Shown: positions 22,127 to 29,675 of the stretch, piece after piece
Position numbering within the stretch: the first letter of the stretch is position 1
Layout: the number at the start of each line of letters is the position of its first letter
DNA from: JALYUA01 sp038229875
GTDB taxonomy: Bacteria > Acidobacteriota > Thermoanaerobaculia > UBA5066 > Gp7-AA6
NCBI GenBank assembly: GCA_038229875.1
Contig: JBBROA010000030.1
Span: 1 to 36,495, forward strand
DNA length: 36,495 bases
Reading direction: 5' to 3'
Notes under the pieces: generated by a model
What the model was told of the DNA's origin: nothing
Databases searched by the model: none
What the model saw: the letters and a program-made list of their open reading frames with translations, nothing else
Position numbers and translations under genes: made by a program

Positions 22127-23770
22127 ATTCAAACGGCGCTCATTCGCGCTCTGCTTCTGACCGGCGCAGCTTTGTGCAGCGGCGCATCGCGCGCGGCCAC
22201 TCTGACGATTCTCCACACATCCGACCTGCACGGTCACGTGGTCGGGCGGGACGAGCTTCTCGACCGGGACGTCGGCGAAGGCGTCGCCCGTGTCGCGACG
22301 GCGGTTCGCGCGGCGCGCGCGGAGGGATTGCCGAATCTTCTTCTCGACTCGGGGGACACCATCCAGGGAACCCCGATGCAGGCCCTGGCGTTCCACGCAT
22401 CTGCCGCGGCCGCCGACCCGACCGTCCGCGCGATGAACGCGCTCGCCTACGACGCGATGGCCGTCGGAAACCACGAGTTCGACTTCGGCCCGGCGCGTCT
22501 CGAAGAATCGCGGCGGCAGGCCCGTTTTCCCTTCCTCTCCGCGAATATCTTCCGCGAAGACGGGAAGCCGGCGTTCGAGCCCTACGTCGTCCGCACGGTC
22601 GGCGGCGTCCGGGTCGGGATCCTCGGCCTGACGACGAAGAACGTGCCGGGGTGGGAGCCGCCCTCGAACATCCGGGGGCTGCGTTTTCTCGACACGGTCC
22701 AGGCGGCGCGCCGGTTCGTTCCGATCCTGCGCGACCGTGAAAATTGCGACGTTGTCATCGTCCTGACGCACCAGGGATTCGAGAGAGACCTCGCCACGGG
22801 GGAGGACCTGGGCACCGGCGACGAGAACCAGGCTTACGAGATCGCCACGACGGTCCCCGGAATCGACCTGCTGCTGACCGGGCACACGCACACGCCGATC
22901 GCGCCGCGGCGGCTCGGCTCCGCCTGGATCTCGCAGCCCGGGAGGTTCGGCAACACGCTGACGCGCTTCGATGTCTCTCTCGAGAAGAAGGGCTCCCGCT
23001 GGGCGATCACTTCGGTCGCGGGCAGAAACCTTCCGATGAAGGATGTCGTGCCCGACGCGGAGATCGCGGCGGCCGCCGAAACGGAGCATGCCGCGGCGAT
23101 GCGCGAGCTCGCGGTTACGGTAGCCACGCTGACCTCTCCCGTCAACGTGCGGGACGCGCGCACCGCCGACAACGGCCTCATCGACTGGCTCCACGAAGTG
23201 CAGAGACAGAAGACCGGCGCCGACCTGTCCTTCGCCTCGCTTTTGCCGGGATCGCTGCCTCCCTGGGCGCCCGGCCCGCTGACCGCCCGGCAGGTCTGGT
23301 CGTTCTACCCGTACGAAAACGCGCTGGTGATGGTGCGCGCGACGGGCCGCCAGGTGCGGGAAGCCCTGGAAGCCGCCGGCCGCTGCGTCTCGGGGGTCGA
23401 GGTCCAGAACGGACAGGCGGTGTGGAAGAGGAATCCCCGGGTCTGGGGATACAACTGCGACACGATGAGCGGGGCGGAGTACGCGCTCGACCCGACCCGC
23501 CCCGAGGGCAAGCGCCTTCTCTTCCTCCGGAGAAACGGTCGAGAGATCCGAGACGACGAGACCTTCACCGTCGCGATCAACTCCTACCGCGCCTCCGGGG
23601 CCGGCGGGTACGGAGTCTGGCGGGACTGTCCCCGCGTTTCCGAGTTCGGTTCCCTGCGCGAACTTCTTTTGGACGACGCCCGCCGCAGAAAGACCCTGGA
23701 CCCCCGGCCCGATGAAAACTGGTTTCTGACGCCGAGCCTCCCGGAAGCGCGCTTCGGCGAAACGAATTAA
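22127..23770 (+). CDS. Secreted 5'-nucleotidase / 2',3'-cyclic phosphodiesterase family protein
   Basis: A periplasmic, two-domain metallophosphoesterase. The N-domain has LTILHTSDLHGH, LLLDSGDTIQGTP, AVGNHEFDFG, VLTHQG and LLTGHTHT, all metal or phosphate sites; the C-domain has FYPYENALVMV and NSYRASGAGGYG for substrate binding. The likely role is freeing phosphate and nucleoside from extracellular nucleotides. The first conventional start, TTG 22172, would remove most of a clear signal peptide that runs in frame from about 22121 (IQTALIRALLLTGAALCSG, cut near SRA). No ATG, GTG or TTG lies between it and the TGA at 22088. An ATT (22127) follows AAAGGGGA by about 10 nt, so I propose ATT or ATC initiation. 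Only 34 bases separate it from the TonB-dependent receptor. Confidence 0.9.
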   Translation: MQTALIRALLLTGAALCSGASRAATLTILHTSDLHGHVVGRDELLDRDVGEGVARVATAVRAARAEGLPNLLLDSGDTIQGTPMQALAFHASAAAADPTVRAMNALAYDAMAVGNHEFDFGPARLEESRRQARFPFLSANIFREDGKPAFEPYVVRTVGGVRVGILGLTTKNVPGWEPPSNIRGLRFLDTVQAARRFVPILRDRENCDVVIVLTHQGFERDLATGEDLGTGDENQAYEIATTVPGIDLLLTGHTHTPIAPRRLGSAWISQPGRFGNTLTRFDVSLEKKGSRWAITSVAGRNLPMKDVVPDAEIAAAAETEHAAAMRELAVTVATLTSPVNVRDARTADNGLIDWLHEVQRQKTGADLSFASLLPGSLPPWAPGPLTARQVWSFYPYENALVMVRATGRQVREALEAAGRCVSGVEVQNGQAVWKRNPRVWGYNCDTMSGAEYALDPTRPEGKRLLFLRRNGREIRDDETFTVAINSYRASGAGGYGVWRDCPRVSEFGSLRELLLDDARRRKTLDPRPDENWFLTPSLPEARFGETN

Positions 23771-23804
23771 GTCAAGAGTTCTCAGGAAGGAATAGGAGCT
23801 GTCC

Positions 23805-26768
23805 ATGAAGAGAGGCACTTCGTTGATTCGATTGTTTGGCGCGCTCGCGCTCGCGGCGGCGGCGATCCCCGCCCTGGCGCAGAGTCCCACCGGTTCGATC
23901 ACGGGAAACGTGGTCGACGGGACCGGAGCGGGCCTGCCCGGCGCGACGGTGACGGTCGCCAACGTCGACACGGGCGCGACGAAGTCGGCGCCCTCGGGAG
24001 CCTCGGGGAACTTCACGTTTCCTCTGCTTTCCGTCGGGCGCTACACGGTGAGCTCGGAGCTGTCCGGGTTTGCGACGTCGCGGGTCTCGAACGTGACGGT
24101 GTCGATCGGCGGGCAAGAGAAGGTGACGCTCAAGATGGAGATCGCCGGAGTCCAGGCGGCGGTGACGGTCTCGAGCGAGGCGCCGCTGATCGAGGCGACG
24201 CAGTCTCAGCAGGAGTCGGTCGTCGGGCAGAGGATGATCGAGAACCTGCCCACCAACGGCCGAAACTTCATCGACTTCGTCTTAACGACGCCTGGAGTCG
24301 TCCGCGACGTCCGTGCCGGGGACATCAGCTTCGCCGGACAGCGCGGAACCCTGAACAGCCTCATCGTCGACGGCGCCGACAACAACAACACGTTCTTCGG
24401 GCAGGCGCTCGGCCGCACGGGCTCCGGCCGCGCGCCGTATCAGTTCAGCCAGGACGCCGTGAAGGAGTTCCAGGTCAACCGAAACGCCTATTCGGCGGAG
24501 TACGGCCGCGCGGGTGGCGCCGTCATCAACGTGGTCACGAAGTCGGGCACGAACGACTTTCACGGGACCGGCTTCTACTTCTATCGGGACAAGTCGATCA
24601 ACGCGATCAATTACATCGACGAATTCAACGGCCGCGTGAAGGCGCCGTATCACTTCGACCAGTTCGGCGCGAGCGTCGGCGGACCCGTCCTGCGCGACAA
24701 GCTGTTCTTTTTCGCCAACTACGATGGCCAGCGCAACACGATTCCAAACACCGTGAATCCGCTCCCGCCGATCGCCTCCCTGCCGAACGACGCAAATACC
24801 GTCGCGGGATACAACCGGCTCCTGCCCCTGGCAGAGAGCTGGAACCGGATTCAGAACCAGGACGTCTACCTCTTGAAGGCCGATTACGAAGCGAATGCCA
24901 CGAACCACGTCACGGTCCGCTACAACCGACAGGACTTCACCGGCGGCAACTTTGAGAACGGCGGCCTGACCAACTCGGTCGAGCACACCGGGAATTCGCT
25001 CGTGAAGACCGACACGATTTCCGCTTCGCTGGCGACGTCACTGACGGCCGGACTCTTCAACGAGCTGCGGGGGCAATACGCGAAGGACAGTGAGCCCGGG
25101 CTCGCGAACAGCGCGAATCCCGAAGGCATCGTCCAGCAGGGCGGGCAGACCGTGCTGACGATCGGCCGAAACAGCTTTTCTCCCCGCGAGACGACGATCA
25201 AGCGCTACCAGGCGGCCGACACCGTGACGATGCTTGCCGGCAGCCACCCGGTGAAGGCAGGGTTCGACTACAACAAAGACGACATCCTCAATTTCTTCCC
25301 GGGCAACTTCTATGGGTCGTATACGTTCAACAGCATCGCGAACTTCAATCTCGGAACTCCGACGCGCTACGTGCAGGCCTTTCCGGGCCCGGGCACGAGC
25401 GGCGCCTTCACGAACCCCAATCTGCGGGAGTACGCGGCGTTCGTGTCCGACGAGTGGCGGATCTTGAAGAACCTGACGCTGAACCTGGGCGTCCGATATG
25501 ACCTGCAGGACGTCCACCAGCCGTCCGTGCTGAATACGGACTCGCAGCTTCTCGCGGTGGGACTTCGAACCAACCGCATTCCGGAGGACAAGAACAACAT
25601 CGCGCCACGGATCGGGATCGCCTGGACGCCCCGAGGAGACGACCGCACGGTGTTCCGCGCCGGATACGGGATCTTCTACGCGCGCACCCCTTCGATCATT
25701 TACGGAACCGCTACTTCGAACAACGGGGTCAACGTCCAGACGATCACGTTCACAGGGGCGCAGGCGCCGACCTATCCGAACACGTTCGCCGGCCTGCCGA
25801 CGGGCGTCACTCTTCCCAAGCCGACAATCTTCGTGATGGACCCCAATTACCAGAACCCGAAGGTCACGCAGGCGAGTGCGGGCGTCGAGCATGCCCTGAC
25901 TCCCGACATCTCGATCGCGCTCGGATACCTGTACGTCCGCGGCTCCTATCTCACCCGCTCGAGCGACCTGAACCAGTCTGGCCCAGAGACCGTAACGACC
26001 CCGATCGCGGGGGACGGGAACGCAACCTACACGCGTTACAACGGAGTGCGTCCGTACACGAACTTCGCCCGCATCATCGAATTTCAGAGCTCCGCCAGCT
26101 CCAGATACAACGGGGCGACGCTCGAGTTCGTGAAGCGCTATTCCAGCAACTGGACGGCCCGGGTCGCCTACACCTACAGCAAGGTCCTCGACAACAAGCC
26201 GGACGCGACCGCGGTCGTGCCCGGAACCGACGACGCCAAGTACGCGCAGGATCCGTTCAACCTGAATGGCGACTGGGCGCCGGGCGACAACGACGTGCGG
26301 CACCGGATGGTCGTCAGCGGCCTCTGGTCCATCAACGGGGGACGTGACAACCCCAACGGATTCGTGCGGTTCTTTACGTCCGGCTGGTCGGTCGCCGGCA
26401 TCGTCACCTATCAGACCGGACAGCCCTACTCGGCCATGATCAACACGGATCTCAACAACGACCAGAACTTCTCGAACGACCGGGCGCCGGGGTTCGACCG
26501 CAACACATTCCGCCTGCCTTCGTTCTTCTCGGTCGACCCGCGGATCTCCAAGCACATCGGGTTCGGCCCCGTGGACCTGGAGCTGATCGCCGAAGCGTTC
26601 AACGTCTTCAACAACAAGAACGTCACTTTCCAGCGCAATACCTACTACAACCTGTCGGGAGGGCAGCTCGTCCTGGTGAACAATCCGGCGTCGCGGACGC
26701 GATTCGGAGCGCCGACCGCGACGCTCGGGCCGCGCATCCTCCAACTCGCCGCCAAGGTCAGTTTCTAA
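23805..26768 (+). CDS. TonB-dependent receptor, Oar-like, with carboxypeptidase-regulatory N-domain
   Basis: A 987-residue outer-membrane receptor. A signal peptide ends near ALAQ (about 26). A carboxypeptidase-regulatory-like beta-sandwich (about 28-112) starts SITGNVVDGTGAGLPGATVT. The plug follows (about 120-245), with NGRNFIDFVLTTPGV, LIVDGADNNN and EYGRAGGAVINVVTKSGTNDFHG. The rest is a beta-barrel with many Tyr/Asn/Gly strands, ending in Phe (LAAKVSF), as expected for outer-membrane assembly. Acidobacteriota carry many such proteins for polymer or oligosaccharide uptake; no substrate can be assigned and no SusD-type partner is near. ATG 23805 has AGGAG nearby. A strong terminator follows the stop by 16 bases. 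Confidence 0.93.
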   Translation: MKRGTSLIRLFGALALAAAAIPALAQSPTGSITGNVVDGTGAGLPGATVTVANVDTGATKSAPSGASGNFTFPLLSVGRYTVSSELSGFATSRVSNVTVSIGGQEKVTLKMEIAGVQAAVTVSSEAPLIEATQSQQESVVGQRMIENLPTNGRNFIDFVLTTPGVVRDVRAGDISFAGQRGTLNSLIVDGADNNNTFFGQALGRTGSGRAPYQFSQDAVKEFQVNRNAYSAEYGRAGGAVINVVTKSGTNDFHGTGFYFYRDKSINAINYIDEFNGRVKAPYHFDQFGASVGGPVLRDKLFFFANYDGQRNTIPNTVNPLPPIASLPNDANTVAGYNRLLPLAESWNRIQNQDVYLLKADYEANATNHVTVRYNRQDFTGGNFENGGLTNSVEHTGNSLVKTDTISASLATSLTAGLFNELRGQYAKDSEPGLANSANPEGIVQQGGQTVLTIGRNSFSPRETTIKRYQAADTVTMLAGSHPVKAGFDYNKDDILNFFPGNFYGSYTFNSIANFNLGTPTRYVQAFPGPGTSGAFTNPNLREYAAFVSDEWRILKNLTLNLGVRYDLQDVHQPSVLNTDSQLLAVGLRTNRIPEDKNNIAPRIGIAWTPRGDDRTVFRAGYGIFYARTPSIIYGTATSNNGVNVQTITFTGAQAPTYPNTFAGLPTGVTLPKPTIFVMDPNYQNPKVTQASAGVEHALTPDISIALGYLYVRGSYLTRSSDLNQSGPETVTTPIAGDGNATYTRYNGVRPYTNFARIIEFQSSASSRYNGATLEFVKRYSSNWTARVAYTYSKVLDNKPDATAVVPGTDDAKYAQDPFNLNGDWAPGDNDVRHRMVVSGLWSINGGRDNPNGFVRFFTSGWSVAGIVTYQTGQPYSAMINTDLNNDQNFSNDRAPGFDRNTFRLPSFFSVDPRISKHIGFGPVDLELIAEAFNVFNNKNVTFQRNTYYNLSGGQLVLVNNPASRTRFGAPTATLGPRILQLAAKVSF

Positions 26769-26783
26769 GGTCCCTCGACTCCC

Positions 26784-26816
26784 GGGGGCGCCGGGCAACG
26801 GCGCCCCCCTTTTTTT
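26784..26816 (+). terminator. Intrinsic terminator after the TonB-dependent receptor
   Basis: GGGGGCGCCG (26784-26793) pairs perfectly with CGGCGCCCCC (26799-26808) around a 5-nt loop, followed by C and seven T (26810-26816). This is a textbook Rho-independent terminator. The DUF309 start codon begins at the very next base. Confidence 0.93.
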
Positions 26817-27197
26817 GTGAACTCCGCCACTCGAGATTCGATCGCCCGCGGGCGCGCGCTCTTCAACCGCGGAGAGTTCTTCGAGGCGCACGAGGTCTGG
26901 GAAGAGGCATGGCTCGCCGAGACCGGTCCGGTGCGCATTTTCCTTCAGGGATTGATCCAGATCGCGGCCTCGCTTCTGAAAGCGGTCAGAGCGGAACATC
27001 CGAGCGGATGCCTGCGACTGCTGGATGCGGGAATCGAGAAGCTGGCAGCGGCCGGCGATGCGGAAAGCGGGCTGGCCCCGGCGGCTTTCATCGACTCGCT
27101 GAATCGCCTGCGGCCGTCGGTGGCCGCGTGGGCAGAAGGCCGAACGGGACCGCCGGTACCGGCGTCCTTTCCGACGCTCGAGCCACTCTCTCGGTGA
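26817..27197 (+). CDS. DUF309 domain protein
   Basis: A 126-residue protein with the DUF309 helical hallmark: GRALFNRGEFFEAHEVWEEA (about 11-30), then LQGLIQIAASLLKA. The AHExWE motif may bind a metal, but no function is established. The start is odd: GTG 26817 directly follows the T-tract of the previous gene's terminator, with no Shine-Dalgarno and no room for a promoter -10, and no other start lies before the domain. It would have to be translated from readthrough RNA or from a promoter inside the TonB gene. The neighbouring GT22 gene is convergent. After about 115 residues the tail is low-complexity. Confidence 0.8.
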   Translation: MNSATRDSIARGRALFNRGEFFEAHEVWEEAWLAETGPVRIFLQGLIQIAASLLKAVRAEHPSGCLRLLDAGIEKLAAAGDAESGLAPAAFIDSLNRLRPSVAAWAEGRTGPPVPASFPTLEPLSR

Positions 27198-27257
27198 AAG
27201 CGCCGCTCTGCTCCCTCTCCCTGCGCGCCGGGGAGAGGGAAACGGAGGCGCTCGTCC

Positions 27258-28553
27258 TCAGGGCGTCCGCCGCGGAGCGAACTCCCCTCGCCCGAAGATC
27301 AGGCATTCGTACGACGTGTCGCGCCTGATCGCCACGATCGGCCTGAACCCGAGCGAGGCGAGCTCGGCCAGCGCCGCGCGGTCGAGGTGCCGCGAGTAGA
27401 CGCCGACGATGTCGGCGCCTGCCGCCGCTTTTCTTATCGCGAGCGTCTTGAGCGGCTGATGCAGTTCGATCTCGCGGATCTCGACGGCGTTGCCGAAATA
27501 AAGCCGCTCGCCGTACGCCCACGTCTGCTCGAACGCGAGGACGCGGGGCTTCGGGCGCATCGCGAGGATTCGCCGTGTGGCCTCGATCTCTCCCGAGGTC
27601 TTGTCGCTCAGGAGCGCCACGGACCGGTTCGCGGCGTAGGGGATGCAGAGGAGGAGCGCCGCGGCGGCCAGGCGGCGATGACCGGCCTCCCTCAGGCGCT
27701 CCCAGCCCACCGCGGACGCGAGGCAGAGGAAGGGAATCGCGCTCTGGAGATACCGCCATTCCTTGTGGGCGAACGCGGACATCCCGAGCACGATCGCGAG
27801 AAAAATTGCCAGCGGCGCACGCGCCCGGCGCTCCTTCCATCCAGCGACCGCCAGGAGGAGAAGCAGCGGCCCGGCCCACTGGAGCGGCGTGCGCAGATAC
27901 CAGGGAAACGGCTCCTCGATCGCGAGCCGGGACGCGGGGATCTCGAGCCACATGATGCGGACGAAGGAGCGCAGGCTCGCAAACGGGGCGCCCCACGTCA
28001 TCTCGTCGATCACGCCGACGAAAAGCAGCGTGCCCGCGGCGAACCCGGCCGCGATCTGGAAGATGCGCGGGATGCTCCGGAATTTCCACGCGCTCCACAT
28101 GAGAAGGGGGACTAAGACCACGCCCTCGCTCCACCGGATCGCAAACGCCGCCGCGGCCAGGGCTCCCGCCGCAAGCTGCGGCGCCGCAGCTCGCGAAGGC
28201 GTGCTCGCGAGCCAGAACGCCGCGATCAGGGCAGTCGCCGACATGGGGCGCGGGTAGGGCGTCGCTCCGTATGCGAACGGCATCCAGGCGAACGCGTAGA
28301 GGAAAGCACCGGCCAGCGAAGCGCGAACCGTCCAGCCCCACCGCCGCGCGAGCGCGTACAGGAGGATGATTCCGCCGGAGGTGACTGCGACGTTCGGAAA
28401 AGAGGCGACCCAGGCCACGACCGCCGGATCGCGGACCCCGGCCAGAGCGGCGAGCTTGACCCCCGGCCAGATGAGGACGATCGGGTGGAAGAGGCACCGC
28501 AGCTCCCACGGGTCGTAATGGACCCCGAGGGAGTACTTCGCCGCCGTCTGCAC
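27258..28553 (-). CDS. GT22-type (Alg9/PIG-B-like) membrane mannosyltransferase, N-terminus frameshifted
   Basis: A polytopic membrane protein of about 430 residues in this frame. Several hydrophobic stretches, plus FAHKEWRYLQ (262-270, the HKExR motif of GT22 Alg9/PIG-B mannosyltransferases), support a dolichol/polyprenyl-phosphate-dependent glycosyltransferase. The donor-site acidic pair sits just before the listed start: in frame, upstream of GTG 28553, the DNA reads FQGFLTGDDLEIV, so 28553 is not the true start. The N-terminal membrane segment is in another frame (see 28554-28705). The product would be a C-type GT acting on the periplasmic side; the substrate is unknown. It is transcribed after CHAD on the same strand. 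Confidence 0.75.
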   Translation of the reverse strand: MQTAAKYSLGVHYDPWELRCLFHPIVLIWPGVKLAALAGVRDPAVVAWVASFPNVAVTSGGIILLYALARRWGWTVRASLAGAFLYAFAWMPFAYGATPYPRPMSATALIAAFWLASTPSRAAAPQLAAGALAAAAFAIRWSEGVVLVPLLMWSAWKFRSIPRIFQIAAGFAAGTLLFVGVIDEMTWGAPFASLRSFVRIMWLEIPASRLAIEEPFPWYLRTPLQWAGPLLLLLAVAGWKERRARAPLAIFLAIVLGMSAFAHKEWRYLQSAIPFLCLASAVGWERLREAGHRRLAAAALLLCIPYAANRSVALLSDKTSGEIEATRRILAMRPKPRVLAFEQTWAYGERLYFGNAVEIREIELHQPLKTLAIRKAAAGADIVGVYSRHLDRAALAELASLGFRPIVAIRRDTSYECLIFGRGEFAPRRTP

Positions 28554-28705
28554 GATCTCGAGGTCGTCGCCGGTCAGAAATCCCTGGAACCGCCACGCGC
28601 GAGCTTCGCGGCGGCAGTGACCGCGACCAGGATTCCGAGAAGAACGGCGCTCCGGACGCCGGGAGGCTCCGGGCCTCCTGCCGGCCGCGAAGCGGGACCG
28701 CTCAA
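28554..28705 (-). other. Displaced 5' end of the GT22 gene in a second frame
   Basis: From a TTG at 28705, 12 nt after the CHAD stop, one frame reads SGPASRPAGG then AVLLGILVAVTAAAKLA, a good N-terminal membrane helix, and then stops early. The GT22 core continues in another frame from WRFQGFLTGDD. On the plus strand the join holds CGCGCG (28596-28601). Deleting one CG gives AAAKLAWRFQGFLTGDD in one frame, so a 2-bp slippage explains the break. Confidence 0.65.
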
Positions 28706-28716
28706 AACGGTCGCGG

Positions 28717-29553
28717 TCAGTGCGGGGTGGGAACCGGCGCCCTGCGCGGACGCGCCCCGAGGGCGGCGGGCGCTAGGAAGCGCTCGGTCGTCAGACGGAG
28801 GGCCTCGGCCCGGGCCGTGCGCACGGCGGGCTCGAGCGCGCTTGCGAGGCGATCGAGCTCGCGGACGAAGGTCACCGATCCGCGTCGCTCCGCGTCTTTG
28901 CGCATCGAGAGGATGTGGCGCCGAAAGAGCCGGACGTCGTTCCACCGGCCGAGCATGTCCTGAACCTTCTTCCCGTACTCGATTTCTCCCTCGAGGCCCG
29001 CGCGTCCGGCCAGCGCGAGATCCTCCGCCAGGTACCGGGCCTCTTTGACGGCGAGCCGGTAGCGATGCAGGGCGCGGTCGCTCGACTTCTCCGGCAGAGG
29101 AACTAGGCGTTTTTCCGCCCGGCTCCTCGCCTGCTCGAGGCGGGGGAGGAGCTTTCGCTGCTTTTTCCGCGAGAGGCGGGCCACCTGACGGCGAAGGCGT
29201 TCGACGTCCTCCTCCGGTATCCGCCGCTCGGCGACCCGCGCCCCTTCGCGCAGCAGAGCGTCCCATCGCGCGTCGACTGCGGTCGCCACGTCCTCCGGCA
29301 CCCATCCGATCTTCCGGACCCTCGCGAGCAGGCCTCGATCGACCTCGATCTGACGCAGGTCCGACAGCGACCGTACGATCCGCCGCGATTTCTTCGCAAG
29401 CTTGTCCCGGCCGAGCGCCGTCGCGGTCGCGCAGACGCGCCGCAGAGCGACTCGCAGGGCGTGCACCGCGTCGGGGGAATTCTCACGGAGCTCTTTGCCC
29501 GCGCGTTCCAGCGAGCGGGCCCGGGTCTTCCAGAGAGGGGTGCGTTGCGGCAC
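28717..29553 (-). CDS. CHAD domain protein
   Basis: A 278-residue, highly basic helical protein. DAVHALRVALRR (conserved His) opens the CHAD domain, and RALHRYRLAVKEARYLAED carries the second characteristic His/Lys/Arg block, with VQDMLGRWNDVRLF later. CHAD domains bind polyphosphate through their basic surface and locate to polyphosphate granules in some bacteria. This fits the adjacent ppx, phoU and ppk1. GTG 29553 is chosen because TATAAT lies 9 nt upstream; the 18 extra upstream codons are not protein-like. No Shine-Dalgarno. The 3' end leads directly to the GT22 gene. Confidence 0.85.
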   Translation of the reverse strand: MPQRTPLWKTRARSLERAGKELRENSPDAVHALRVALRRVCATATALGRDKLAKKSRRIVRSLSDLRQIEVDRGLLARVRKIGWVPEDVATAVDARWDALLREGARVAERRIPEEDVERLRRQVARLSRKKQRKLLPRLEQARSRAEKRLVPLPEKSSDRALHRYRLAVKEARYLAEDLALAGRAGLEGEIEYGKKVQDMLGRWNDVRLFRRHILSMRKDAERRGSVTFVRELDRLASALEPAVRTARAEALRLTTERFLAPAALGARPRRAPVPTPH

Positions 29554-29562
29554 GGAACGGCT

Positions 29563-29568
29563 ATTATA
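29563..29568 (-). promoter_or_regulatory. Perfect -10 box (TATAAT) for leaderless CHAD
   Basis: On the minus strand TATAAT is followed by 9 nt and GTG 29553, leaving almost no leader. It lies in the divergent spacer with ppx. A -35 is not obvious. Confidence 0.5.
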
Positions 29569-29660
29569 TGGAGACGACTGACCCGACGACCCCCGCCGCG
29601 GACCCACCGCCCTTCACGCGCTTTTCACGTCGAATTCATCCGGCGCGCCGGGGCGGGGGC

Positions 29661-29666
29661 GACAAT
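29661..29666 (+). promoter_or_regulatory. Candidate -10 box (GACAAT) for ppx
   Basis: GACAAT is followed by 9 nt and ATG 29676, without a Shine-Dalgarno. Its first base departs from TAnnnT. Confidence 0.3.
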
Positions 29667-29675
29667 CCGGACGCC

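Noticed and set aside
20774..24016. Very long open minus-strand frame across the deoxyribosyltransferase-like gene and the plus-strand nucleotidase
   Set aside because: Only the last 500 bases code; the rest is antisense to real genes and is open because of GC-rich third positions.
25038..26999. Long open frame antisense to the TonB receptor
   Set aside because: Shadow frame; the plus-strand gene has signal, plug and barrel features.
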